From Chionis minor (taxonomy: Eukaryota; Chordata; Aves; Charadriiformes; Chionididae), in contig VZSF01001075.1 in NCBI GenBank assembly GCA_013398295.1, positions 682,001-746,000 on the forward strand: a stretch of 64,000 nucleotides of DNA. The letters run 5' to 3'. Position 1 is the first letter of the stretch; each line of letters begins with the position of its first letter. Below are positions 14,446 through 26,600 of this stretch, one piece after another. A program made the position numbers and the translations under genes. Below the pieces are notes generated by a model. The model had not been told where the DNA came from and searched no databases. It was given only the letters and a program-made list of their open reading frames with translations.

Positions 14446-14487
14446 GAGAACCAGTCTCAACGCTCAGTGGAGTCTTTTAAGGCTAAG
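14446..14487 (+). other. candidate 42-nt exon-like segment
   Basis: It lies 93 bases after the 30-nt candidate. A weak acceptor (gtgccaaaacag) precedes 42 bases that end in a strong donor, aag|gtaagc. The segment is divisible by three and open (ENQSQRSVESFKAK) in the same frame as the upstream candidate. The acceptor pyrimidine tract is poor, so this is weaker than its neighbour and could be an intronic decoy. Confidence 0.15.
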
Positions 14488-16079
14488 GTAAGCATGGAGC
14501 GGAACACATCATCCGCAGAAGCTTGTGGGCAGTGGCCTACGTACAGTGGTGAGAAGGGCAGCTTCAGGGGCTGGGATGGAGACAAACGCTGTGGCTGCTG
14601 CCTCTGACCACGTACCTGTCGCTCCAGTCTCAGAAGATGGCTGTCAACAAAGGCATTTAATTTGGTGAATTTGGGGGGGGTGGGGGGAGCAGTCCAGGAC
14701 CTGAAGCCGTAGATGATGATTTCCTCCTCTCTGTCTTGGTTTTGCTACTGGCAAGTTTTGCCCAGGCAGGTACCCAGTGTGGATTGCAGCCAGGGAGCAG
14801 AATTAGCTCAACCAAAATTTTCCTGTAATTCCTTTTCAGCGAACCAGTTTCATAGTCTTAGTGGGCAACAGTAACTGCATTTCAGCAACAAGTGTAGAAT
14901 TCATGCTTGGACTACTCTTGTTTCTTCACAGACTTTCTGGTTTTTGGTTGGTTCCTTTTTTCCTTTTTTGAAACCTTTGCAAGTAGTTTTGGCCTTTAGA
15001 TGAAGAGCTGTCCTTCATAACTTTCAGTTAATGTCTTTACTATTATTATTGGAAGAAAGGAATGTTTTTACAGTTAAATCAATATGCCAGTAAGATCAGA
15101 ACATAGTGAGGACTCTAATGGCTGCAAAGATTTGGAAGTGGTTTTAATGAACACTCAGCAGGCAAGAAAATACGCTTTTATGTTCACTCCAAACAAAAAT
15201 ATACAAGCTGAGGAGAAAAAAGACAGGCTGTAGCCAACCTTATTAAATGAGAAGTGGCTGTGAAATTATTTATTTCATCTAAACTAAATAAGGCCAATTA
15301 TTGGCTCTCCCTATGAAACACAAGAGAAGTTTTCAGTGTGCTTATGAAACAAGGACCTAGTTTGATAAAGAATTACATAGAGCCAGCTTACAATTAAGTC
15401 ATGCTTTAAAAAAAAAGCTATTATTTTCCTCATAGGTAGATTAATTGCAAGCCATACCCATAACCTTAGGGGCTGAGATCCTGTTCCATTTATATTTTAG
15501 TATATGTATTTCTATAATGCTATATATTTTATAATATAATGTAATACTGTATTAATTATATTGCATTATATTTATTGATATTTATCCAAGTGTAGAACAT
15601 TAGTAAGTGTCTTTACACTGAAAAAAAATTCTCCAGCTGGAATAGTGAATTAGGTCTCCTGGTTCCTGGAGATGCAGCAGAAAACATCCACCACATTCCA
15701 AGGAATACACTGTTTAGCTCTGTGAAGAGACTGAAAATAGTGGAAAAACATCTCTGTGACATTTCTTCTGAAAACCGTTTCTGGAATTTCAGTTTTTTCT
15801 TTCTAGTCCACTCTTCGTGGACCCTGTAAGAGGCTAAGTGTCTGGCAGGCTGGTATGTCAGGAATAGATGTATGCATAATGTGCCTTCTTAGATTTAACT
15901 CTCTGAAAACCCAGGTGATTTAAATGATTTAGTTGGCCTCGTGCCCAGAAGGAAATGAGATGGAGTACATGATGGAGTGGAGTCTGTGGTGGCGGGCAGG
16001 TGGCTGTGGAAAGGGGGCACAGGGGTGGCCGAGTAAGAGAAAGGACTGTGCAGTACCTCAGGCAGAAGTTCAAGCCCTG
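14488..16079. other. noncoding stretch with G-run and extreme AT patch
   Basis: No gene recognised. A G8-T-G6 run sits at about 14672-14687. About 15484-15600 is almost pure A/T with repeated tata/atta motifs, a candidate low-melting or matrix-attachment-like segment. The rest looks unique. Confidence 0.5.
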
Positions 16080-16255
16080 TAATTTGAAAGGCGATTTCAA
16101 GTCCCTGTTCTGCTATACACTGTGTGTGAACTTCGACAAATCACTTAGTCCCTATGTGCTTCAGCTCTCTGTCTGTAAAATGGATATAATAGCATTTACC
16201 TTCCCATGGGGTTACTGTGAGGACAGCTTCATTAAAAGGTGCGAGCAACTCCCAA
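16080..16255 (+). mobile_element. MIR-like (CORE-SINE) element, sense
   Basis: The block reads in MIR order: a segment like the tRNA-related 'gggttcaaatcc...tctgc' stretch (gatttcaagtccctgttctg), then ctgtgtgtgaacttcgacaaatcacttag, resembling the CORE 'ctgtgtgacctt..caagtcactt' segment. Next come a 'cctcagtttcc' equivalent (gcttcagctctctg), the hallmark tgtaaaatggatataatagc, 'atttaccttcccatggggtt' and 'ctgtgaggac'. This is the known MIR consensus layout. MIRs are old in amniotes and usually badly decayed in birds, so this copy is comparatively well preserved. Edges are approximate; the 5' tRNA-like head may begin nearer 16020. Confidence 0.75.
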
Positions 16256-19200
16256 ACTATTACAATAGATGCACATAAGAACACCAGCACAAAGCTGGGT
16301 CACCTCTGGACTTGACAAAACAAACACACACGTGTTTTAGGTGTGGTTTTGTTTGCTTTTTTCCCTATTAAAAAATGTGAAACTTTTGAACAAAAATAAA
16401 AACATGAACGTGGAAAAGAAGTTCTTAAAATCTAGTCAGAAAAGTAACTTCCAGACCAGTTTGGAAAGCCTAAACAAACACTATAACATCTGTTTCCTGA
16501 GTTATTGATGGAATCTGTTAGCAGGCTCACGTCTGCCTTTTAACATCTTCCAAAACTTTCTTTCTTTCCAAATCTCTTTCTGGGTGCTGTCAGAAGTCAG
16601 AAAAAAACTGGCTAGTTGTCATTCTGGAAAAAGGTATGCCTTTTAACAGCAAGTGTGTATGTGACATAACTGTAAAGCAAATAATAAGGAAGCTGTGTTA
16701 TACTGTTCAAGTGCTGCTAACCAAGTGGTAAAATTACTTGTCTTATTTATTAGTACTAGCAATAGCCTTTCCGTGCCTCTATGATTTCAAACTACTGTTA
16801 TTTTAAATGGCAAAGACTGAAACTAAGCATTTAACAATGGAGAAATGTTCATTGCTTTCAGTGTTATTGCCTGTAAGTAAGCAGGCACCAAGACTTACTG
16901 CTTGTGGTCTGGTATAAACACATTAAGTAACTAATCTATGCTTCTCCCTAAAAGTTATTTTACTTACAGTGATCTTTATAATATCAGCCTATCAATTCCT
17001 AAAGCATGACTATCTCTGAGGTTGCCTGCAGCAGCCTGACTGCTAACATCTTACCCATAATATTAATTGTCTGGAAATATTACTGCGCCTTTGCTGAAGC
17101 CAGACACAGAGTTCCTTGAAGAGCAAACTGGAAAAACGTAACCCTCATCTTTCTTTCTGTCCATAATCTGAGGAATGAAGGGTAGGGGAAGAGGATCAAT
17201 TGCTACTTGCTCCTCTAAAAGCAGTCTGGTATTTTCAGAGTTGCTTCAAATGGCCAGTTCTGGTAAAAATTAGTTTGAACTAGGTGTGAAAACCTAACTG
17301 ATAGCTGGAAAAAGAAGCTGGAGCTTGGAGAGATGTGGATTCAAAGTCTCTGTTCTGTTCTAGCCTTTCTGTAGGAATCCAGACAAATCAGCCAGGGTTA
17401 AATTTGCCGAAGTCCAAACTCACATCTTTCCTACCAGGTTAGGCCTCAGGTAAATTATATCAGGCGGAGGAATAGAAGGGGTTTTTTTTTGTTTTCTTTT
17501 TTAAAAAGGGCCTATGTCTAGCGCTATAGGGGTTAAAGCATTCAGCTAACACTGGGAAAAAATCTATCCTCTGCTTCAGTAGGTTTGACTCTCATCTTCC
17601 ATCCCTTATGCTCACCTTAGGAGAAGTTCTGGTTTCTCTTTATTGAAGCTGCTTTACTTTGTATTCATAATCAAATAGTAATGCATGGGTAATGAGGAGA
17701 GTGCGTTCCCAGATTCACTGCTCACACAAAGGCAAGAATTGAACCTGTTGAAACCTGCCTTTTTTTTTTTTTTTAAACAAACACAGTTAATGATCTGGAA
17801 ACACTTCCAAAAGTCTAATTTTTATATAGACAAAAGTCCTGGAAAAGCTGTGAAACACTGCTTTTCACCCCACAATAAAAGATGTAATTTCAAAATATGT
17901 TCTTACCTTTCCTTGAGTCTTTTAGTGGCTCCTTGTGCCAGATACACAACCTGATCTGATTATATTGAATACTACTAATGTTAGCTGTCAGCTGCTTTAT
18001 AACTTCTGAGTGCACTGAGCTTGGTGACAGGATAAAAAGGTTTTCCTATAATGGCAAAAGAGAGAATTGCAATCATTTGGAAGCTGCAGACTGTTCCTTC
18101 AGCAAAAGACTGGATGCTCAATTTAATTGGTTGTGCTTCACTAAAAAAAATAGTGCACTCATTAAAACATCAAAACTTTTAAGTTCCAAGATATCTGCTT
18201 CTTTTTTGAATTACAGCATGTGTAGAATACAAGATTTGATAATATTTCACCCTGATTATACTTTTGTAACCACCATTTATAATTTGCAGACAATCTGTGG
18301 GGGACGGGGAAGCTCTGGGTATTATTGATTTACACTGTTGAGATCAATGTTATAAGCATATTCACATTTGTAAAATAGATGGAATAGCTTTATTCTTCTC
18401 CCTGAAGTCCTAAATCAATGTGAAGCTTGTTTTCTTCTTTGCTTCTTTTTTGATCTTTTTTACAAAAACTGAAAAACACAAAATAAAATATTAAGATATG
18501 CATACAGCCTAGTCTGCCACTGCTCGAGCTGTACTGTGAGCAAGGAACACCATACAAGTATTTCATTTCAGCAATATATTTATAATCACATCCTCTGTAG
18601 GACAATATTCCAGTGTTGTATGACAAATCATAAAATATTACAAAGCCAATGACTGCAGTGGGGGAGGGAGGATTATTTAGAGAAGCAAAGACTTCGTTTT
18701 GTTCTCCAAAGCATTCTGTTGCACAGTAAATTAAATATCAGATGTGAGTTTGATACGGCAGTCACAATACCCCCAGTGTCCTCACACACCACAGAAGGTG
18801 AAGTGCTTACACAGCATGGACACAAGCCAAGGAGCCATCACTGTAATAAGTGCATAGAGCTTTTTCACCATTAATTCTTCCTTTTCAAAATAGAACCATT
18901 TTAATCCTATGGATATCTTCAGTTTGCTCTCCCTTCTTAGATTTTATTAGCAAGAGGCATTGTTTGTGTGCAGTACTGTGTTCAATTTTAACAACGAGCT
19001 TTGGTTTGTCTTCCAAGGGCCCCACACAGGCAACTGTGAGGGTACAGATGTTTACACCCAAGCTGTATTTGGATAATCGTGTTTTCAATACACTCCGCTG
19101 ATGAACATTGTTCCCATGTCACATTTGTTGGCTTCCAAGTGCCCTGCCTTCTAATAGGTTTTGGAGCTTTAATTGGAAGGTCTGTTGTGTAATTACAGGT

Positions 19201-19714
19201 CTGGTTTCATGATGTAGCATTCTAGCAGTTGTCTTGACTTATTGTGTCCTCACTGCTTTTTATGTTTCTTATGATTTAGTTCCTCATGTTTGAGGAGCTC
19301 TGAAGGCTATTTGTAAGAGTAAGAAACCAGTGAGATGGTTTATCTGCCCAGAGTTTTGGTCTTTCTCTGTCACCTTCTCCTCTTCCCTTTTTCCCTGCTT
19401 TCTAGCATGCAACTGGATACAAAATTCATCAGACCATGTCATATTAATCTCATTACAAAGTGATTTTGTAAGAAAGACTGGCAATAATCACAAATACAAG
19501 CACCACCTGACTGCATATTGTTACCGCTCTTCAGTCTCTCTGAATGTGCAGCAGTTTGGAGAGGTTGTCGAATCGTTCTCTTTCCTCTGTACTAAGGTTC
19601 CATTGAAGAGTCCAAAAATTCATGAGCTGCTTTTTCCTCTATATTACAAGAAGTTCATCTAGAACTTCGCAATGAATAACAGATGCTTAAATAATTCAAC
19701 ATTGTGTCATTGAA
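16256..19714. other. mostly unique noncoding stretch
   Basis: No gene recognised. It holds one doubtful MIR-like segment (listed separately) and a 15-T tract at 17760-17774. From about 18850 the plus strand becomes T-rich, and this continues to about 21100. Confidence 0.5.
17312..17398 (+). mobile_element. possible decayed MIR 5' half
   Basis: The order 'agatgtggattcaaagtct', 'ctgttctgttct', a pyrimidine-containing stretch, then 'ccagacaaatca' resembles the MIR tRNA-derived part followed by the 'gacaagtcac' CORE segment. It lacks the diagnostic 'tgtaaaatggg' region, so the call is tentative. Confidence 0.35.
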
Positions 19715-19880
19715 CTTCATCTTTGTGATGTGCCTTCATTCAGCTTTGTGTACTCACCCTCCCTGAAACTGTCTTCTCGCCTTGTACATCCTAAAAAAAT
19801 GCATCATCTCTGCAAATTTTATCTCCTCACTGTTCATCTTGTTTACCAGTTGTTCTGAGTTCTGTTATGACAGTTTGGGA
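19715..19880 (-). mobile_element. ancient CR1/L3-like ORF2 fragment, antisense
   Basis: On the plus strand, 'attgaacttcatctttg', 'tgcatcatctctgcaaattt' and 'ctcctcactgttcatcttg' run in the order seen in antisense copies of old CR1-clade LINEs. The middle one is the reverse complement of the reverse-transcriptase catalytic segment (FADD-type codons, tttgcagatgatg) carrying a one-base insertion that breaks the frame. Both the 3'-side and 5'-side neighbours resemble the family. The copy is heavily decayed and non-functional. Its T-rich plus strand fits an A-rich sense strand on minus. Confidence 0.5.
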
Positions 19881-22800
19881 ACTCTAATTGTTCAACTTGA
19901 AATATTAAATACTGCAAGGAATTTGCAAAGATCCTCCAAACAGGGGTGAATTTCACCAGACTCTCTCTTAGAATAGAGATGTTGGGTTCCTTGTAATCAT
20001 TTCCTAAAGCAGTTTCATCTGTGCATCTCTCCGAGAGGCTTACCTGACCAACTGTCATTTTATTGGGAATTCTGGGACAGCTCTCAGCTCGCTCTAAAGC
20101 TGTGTCAATCTTCAGGTACTGTTATTTCTTGATCCTCTTTTATATGAAACTGATTCCCTTTGATACCTATCTGGTATTTTTTTATATAGTTTTATTTTCT
20201 TTTGGTGTCATTCCCTGGCAAAAAATATTTTATGTTCTGTATCTCTTTTCCCCACTATAGGACTCCTTTCCAGCCCTTACAAACCGTTTTTCTTTTCTTA
20301 TGCATATTATAAAAACAATCTCATACACAATTTCAGCCTACCCCTTATTCTGTTATCGTTACAGTCTTCTAACTTCATTTACTCCTATGTATCACTGTGT
20401 TTGTGAGTGTGTTCTGTCCTTAACCTTTGATTAATTTTTGCAGTTACACATTTTTATGGTATTTGTTGCTGGATGGCATGCTATGTTCTACCCTCTAGGA
20501 CATAACGTGAATGTCCAGAAACAATTTCTCTTCCAGATCTACTTCCTTCATTTCTTTATCCGATTTCCTTTTACGCAACACTTACATGACTTTTCTAAAG
20601 TTCCAGTTCAACATCCGCACTTAGAATCCTTTCACTTTCAAGATAAAAAATGAAAATAATGGGGCCATTTTTGAACTAAGAACTTCATCATGTCTGGCTT
20701 TCTGCCAAATTTCATTTATTCTTTTTCTTTCTTATTACATTGTGCGCAAATTCTACTTATAATACTATTCCTCTAAAGAATTTATATCAAATGGACTGAA
20801 AACTGTGATCACTAATGGTACTTTCACATCTATGTTGTTTGGTTTTGATTAACATTTGGTCACATATCTCTTTCAAATCATTGGTTCTTTTTTCCTTCTT
20901 TACCTTTAATTCTGTATTATAGTTGTATCTCCACAATGCACATAATGGTAGACATTACCTGGTATACATTTCAAACGTAAACCTTTGCATCTTATGGTGT
21001 TCTCATTTAACATCGGAAGACTTGTACAACCCTCTGCTATCTTCAGAACGTAGCACCAGTGTCTATTCACAGTATGCAGGCAACACTACATCAGGTACAT
21101 TTTTGGCTGAATCACAGTAAGTACTAAGATTTCTTAAGGTCAGTAAAAGAAAAAATGCTGAAAAAATTTTGCCTGGTATCTTGAAAACTTATTGATACAA
21201 GTCTAAGTGTCATTCAACTAATGCACATGCAATCAGTGCATGGTTAAATGTCCCATCGTGTAGGTTGAAATCATAAATGTTAACTCTGTTTTTGTGTTTC
21301 GTCATTTAAAACTTTCAAATGGTGATGTCCAGATTAAACTGGATTTCTTCGTTACATGAGAAATGTGTTATCATCTCCTACTGCTGAATCTCACCTTAAG
21401 GTTTTTGATCAACATGGTCTAAAACATCTAGGAAGGATTCTCTTAAAAAAAAAAAATTAACAAATGGTGAATTTGTATGTGTGTTAACAGAGAGTCTTTG
21501 ATGGCAGTTCAGCAATCTGGAAGTTAAGATCTTCTAATAAGCACTTCTAAGCAAGCACCATATTTTGCATTTGGTAAGGGACTGACTGACATTTCTTCTT
21601 GTAAACTGTTGTTCTTGTAGTGTATTTTTGCCACAACTTTAAAAAACAAGCAGGCCAAGAGGAGAAGCAACATTTGCAGAGAGTTTTAAGAGATTATATA
21701 AGAGCTATATAGGTATGTATCTGCATGTTCCGCACACTGACCCCTAGGGATCTGGAGGTTTACTTAACCTCTTGCCTTATGTGAAGCTTTGCAAACACAG
21801 CTGAGAAAAGCATCAGGTTACTGTGTGAAAGACACTTATATTTCATTATTGAAAAGTCTGTTCAGGAGATGACAAATTCTGAAACAAAACCTCTTCGTTT
21901 AAAAAAATGCTCTGTCAGAAACGAATAGGGAATAAACAACACTTTGGGAGAAAGGAAAATTGAGGCAAACTTAAATTTGTCTGTCATCCAAATTAAAAGC
22001 AGGTTGCGAAAAAAACTAGAACTATCATTAAAAAATAAAATATACTTGAAAAGTAAAATGGTGTTAATAGGCTGCTGATAAATTAAAAAGAAAATACTAT
22101 AGTATTTATCTAGCTGTATTTTTTGTTTAGGTGAAACGATTTCCCATTAAGACCATGACCAAAGCATGCATTCATTTTAAATTCTCAAGGTTAATAAATA
22201 TTTTAGCAGTGTAATATTCCTACTGACTTAAAACATCAAAATTTACCTTTTATACATTAACTACTCTGAATTTCATTGACAAATTGATGTTACTTTTCAG
22301 TGCACTCAGAGGAATTATGATTCAACATTGGCAAGGTATGACAGTCAGTTACTAGTTAAATTCTACATTTACATACAGGAAAAAAACCAGCTACCTTGTT
22401 TCTTAGAAGACTTAGATGCTTTGCAGTAATTGCTATTGGAACATCAGCATTTTAGGGGATGATAATTGCTGCTGCATACAGAAAACATCTTCTTGTTCCC
22501 TGCATCTTGTAGTAGACTGCAAGAAAGCATAATCGGTGTTTAACTGGTACTTCCAAAAGAAGTAAGATGAGCTACTGTCTGGGGGATTCATCTTTTTCAG
22601 ATGAATTACAGCAGGATTGTGTGTCCTGGACTAAGCCCATGTTCATATCTTTGTGAAAGGTCTTACTCTGGTAACAGTGAAATGATTCCTGTAAATTCTA
22701 ATAGGGTCAACCCAAATGGCTTTTGGTCTTTGCTTTTTTGATTGATTGTTTTTTTTCCAAGGATCCCTTGGATGGCAGGATGGAGGCCCAAGATAGTCAG

Positions 22801-23289
22801 GGACTGAAACTGCCACTGAAGAGTGGCCAAAGAGTCACTCTTGCAACACTTGTCTTGTCCCAGAAAGGTTTGGCTTTTGTAGCTGTAAGGTTTTTTGCTT
22901 AATTCCAAACTTGTTGACAGCATGCCTGGCATGCCAACTTTATTTTCATGGTAACATATGGGAATTTTATCCTGTTATAGGTGCACACAAATACCAACGG
23001 GTATCAGTTTCAGATGATGATTCGGGTCTAGCAGTTGAGAGGCAGCTTCTTGAACTGCCAGCATGTTCATCCTCAAGCCGGGCTTTACTCGGACAAATCC
23101 TCAGAGCCTCATGCATAGTCAAAGCCGTGGTCTTGTTCTGCTCCCTCCAATTTGCTGCTTTATGCGAGTTGTGTTTCAAACGAGATGAGCATTAGAATGA
23201 TTTCCATGCAGATGTCATGTTTATCAGAATGAGAGCAAGCCATCTACGCGTGCTGCCTTCACTCTAATTGCACTCAGAAGCAACAGGTG
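19881..23289. other. T-rich then unique noncoding stretch
   Basis: About 20100-20950 is markedly T/C-rich on the plus strand, which may mean an old antisense LINE or transcription-linked strand asymmetry; no repeat family could be named. The rest shows no gene, tandem array or recognisable transposon. Confidence 0.45.
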
Positions 23290-23680
23290 CTTTGGCTTTT
23301 TTTATGAGACTGAGTGCTGATGGCAGCGTGCCAGCAAACGGAGGCGAGGCAAACAGCTATCTACTTCATTATCTCATGGCAGTGGACTCTACCCCCTCCC
23401 TAGCCGTTTTGCTCATTATCTAATATACCAGCAAAGGAGGATCTGGTTAATCAAAGGAGAAGTAACTGCTCAGGCTACAGCCAATCCAGAGCGATCGCTT
23501 CTCTTTGTTATTTACAGCACAGGGAGTCCCCGTTTGTCCTGCCCATGCTCTCACTTCATTTGAAATGAGTTTCAAACAGCCACTGCAAGTATCAGGGTAT
23601 AAAAACAGGGGAAGAGAGGGGAAAAAAAAAAGAACAGATTTTAACAGTGAAAGAGGAGGTTGAGGAAGGAAAGATGGCAG
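23290..23680 (+). promoter_or_regulatory. candidate regulatory block with CCAAT and TATA-like motifs
   Basis: Ordered motifs are visible: two cattatct/attatcta GATA-like or homeodomain-like sites (23370-23425), TTAATCAAAGG at 23448-23458 (a TCF/LEF-type core), CCAAT at 23481-23485, the palindrome gcgatcgc at 23491-23498, an inverted repeat tttgaaa...tttcaaa at 23559-23576, and TATAAAAA at 23598-23605. A start about 30 bases past the TATA box would leave a short leader before an ATG at 23674 that opens 70 codons of unrecognised sequence. The block looks less AT-rich and denser in motifs than its surroundings. It may be an enhancer, a lncRNA promoter or coincidence. Confidence 0.3.
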
Positions 23681-26600
23681 GTTGTAGGGAGACAAGCATT
23701 CATGGTGGAGGTGGGGAAGTTGAAGAAGAACTCCATTGGCCTTGCAGAGAAGGTAGCACAACACTGGAGCATTCTTTTGGCTTGTTAAAAACAGAAACAG
23801 CAGCCCCAGTGATGTCAAATATCAGTGATTCAAGTGTTGTTGCTATAGTAATGTTCTGGCTGAAGCAACCTGATCTGCATATTTGAGGTTTGCTGTAGGA
23901 TACAATCTATCAGTGTTGACCCATGAAAACAAACCAACCAGCTGAAAATCCACTCTTGCCTAGATCTGTGAGTCCATACGGACCTATCGATTCTCGTGTG
24001 ATTGTGTACAGCTTACTATTTATCCATGTGATCAGAGGAGAGGTAAGAAAGGAGGAGGAACACAGACACGGGCCTTGGGGAAACTCACCTCTCTTGCATT
24101 TGTAGCACCAGTAACATACGTTGTTTTAACCTTGTTCCTCTTGTCATCCTCTCCACTGCGCATTCTCACTGCTCTCAGCCCGTTGCTCTCCAGCCTACTG
24201 ATTCCAACCCTCTGATTCATTGAGTGTTTTTTACCTTTTGATAGCAGCGATGTCCCTCTTTGCTATGGAGTCACTTTTATTGCACCCTTTATCCTAATCA
24301 ACTCCTCCATTTTCATAGTCTATCTCACATTTTCTAAATTTCATTTTTCCTACAGATTGACTCCCTCTTTCCCCTCCGACTAATTGTTTCATTTTTTTCC
24401 TTCTCTGTGAAGAAGACATTGCCAAAATGTCACCTCTAATCTCGTTTCCCATTTCTAGCATGTAATTTATTAATCCTCTCTCCCCCTCCTTTCCCTTTTA
24501 TTGAGCAGCCTACATGCTAATACAGCTCAAGTTTTATTTTCAGGTTGTCAAATAAATAATTTCACAAGTCCTAAGAGTAGGGGAAAAATAAAAAAGAGCT
24601 TTGAAATAATGATCACCCCTGTCTTTCCACCAAGGCGTTTCCTTTTAGATCTATACAAATCACTTTATTCAGGGATGATATAGCTGTCCCATATCGGTTA
24701 AATTAATTACTGGATAGTGTATTTAAGGAGCTAAGGTGAAAAGCCAGCCTTTGATTGATAAAGAACCACTGCATAAAACCTTCATATTACTATAACTCTG
24801 GTCTCTTAAAATTCCTCCCCCACTCCTTAAATCTGTATTGATGTTGGGTGGGGGTTTGGGCGGGCTTCCCCCCCTTCCCTTGGCACTTTGGTTTTCCTGA
24901 GAGTTTTGGTTGGCATCTTGCATTGGTAAACTGATAACCTTTTTCTAGCTCTTTTGAACACTTCCACTGAATCTCTAAGTCAAAAGGACAGAGAGAACCA
25001 TCAGTTCTTTTTGAGCAGAGATGAATGCCCATAAAATACAAGCACAGTTTGGTCTTGGTGCCAGGCCCGCTTTAAAGTGTAGTAGTATTTTTACTGATAT
25101 TTTTTTATCATTGCTGTGTTCAATGGGAAAAGAATTAGTACTTGCCATTTCATCAACTACACTGTCCTCACAGAGCCTAAGACACCGTATATGCCCCTCT
25201 CATTTTTTGGCATGTTTCTTGTGCCTTCTCATCTTTTTATCAGAGGTGCTGACTTTGTTACAGGAGATCAAGGAGTATGTGCAGAAGAGGCACTGTGACC
25301 TTTTTCAAAGGGGTTTGTAGTGTATCCTTCTGTGACTGAAGCATAGTTTCTTATACTGCACCAATCTAGCAGCATAAATGCAAGCAATTAGTCAAATATT
25401 TAATGTCATTTTCAATTATGAATGTAGGTCCATGCTAAGGTCTTCTAAGCATTACCCATCCCCAAGCCTGGTTCCTTGCCCTGAGAGCACAATTTTCCCC
25501 TTCCAAGATAGGGTATCCGTGTTCCCAAAAAATGTATGGACTCATAGCGCACAGGGAAGGCCTGTCCAGGAGATTGTTGGCAGTTTCTACACTAGCCTAG
25601 CGTGTAATGAGGAGACAGGCAGGTAGAACTGCAGCTCTGTGCTCAGAGATGGATGTCATCTTGTGCCCTGGATTACCAGTGCTAAACCTTGCCGCAGAGT
25701 TCAGCACTCACTCAGGATTAGCTGCTTTTGTAACCCAGGTTGTGTTCGTTTCCATGGAATAAAAGGGCGTAGAAAGTGAATGGTGTAAATAGGACTCTGT
25801 CACCAATACAGTTAGGCAGCTGCACACATTTAGTATCTGTTGCTGTGCAGCTTTTGCAAAAGTACTAATATCACTGATGGGCAGCTGAGCAGTACACATT
25901 TGGTGCTCTAGTCAGCGCGCAGGAGAAGCTAAGGGGAACAGGGGGAGCTTCATGTTTTATGTACAACCCAATACAGCGGACGTGGTCTTAGAGTGATGCC
26001 TCCCTTGGTCCTGCGTGTGAGACAAAATACCAGCTTGTACATCCCAGCACACTAGGATGTGAGCTATGTGCCTAGTCATTTGACATTTGCAGTATTTTGG
26101 CAAAAATTTGCAAAACCCATCAGTTTGTTAAAGACTTCATGAAAACCTACAGGATTTAGATTCTTCCTGGTGAATGCAGGTTTTAGTTTACAATTTCGTG
26201 GCTAAAATACCAAGGTCTTTTCATAGCTCTGCTGCAGATACCGTTCAGGCCACACGTCACTCCTTGGGATTTCCAAGTGAGGGTGCCAGGTCATGCCCAG
26301 GACTGGTGGCTTATATATATCATACCTTTTTCGTTCCAGTGGGCTGGAAGCCTGAGTGCCCTACTCAGAACTGTAGTTTGCACTAAACAGCAGGTCACTT
26401 TGGAATTAAGTACTAATTATTAAAATCTTTCTGCTTCCCTAAAGTAGTTTGTTTCTTCATCCCACATGTGGGTGGAGATACAGTGTGAAACTTTTCAGAC
26501 TGAACAGATTCTGAAGTAATCCCTCCTGGAGTACGGCAGATCACATGGAGCTGGGAAATGACTAGAGATCATAGACACACGACGTATTTAAATATGAGCA

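Noticed and set aside
18365..18395. tttgtaaaatagatggaata resembling MIR
   Set aside because: Flanking MIR blocks (gtttcc, ttaccttc) are absent; likely AT-rich coincidence.
24037..24045. Strong splice-donor-like gag|gtaaga
   Set aside because: No convincing acceptor or known coding frame upstream; isolated donor matches are common.
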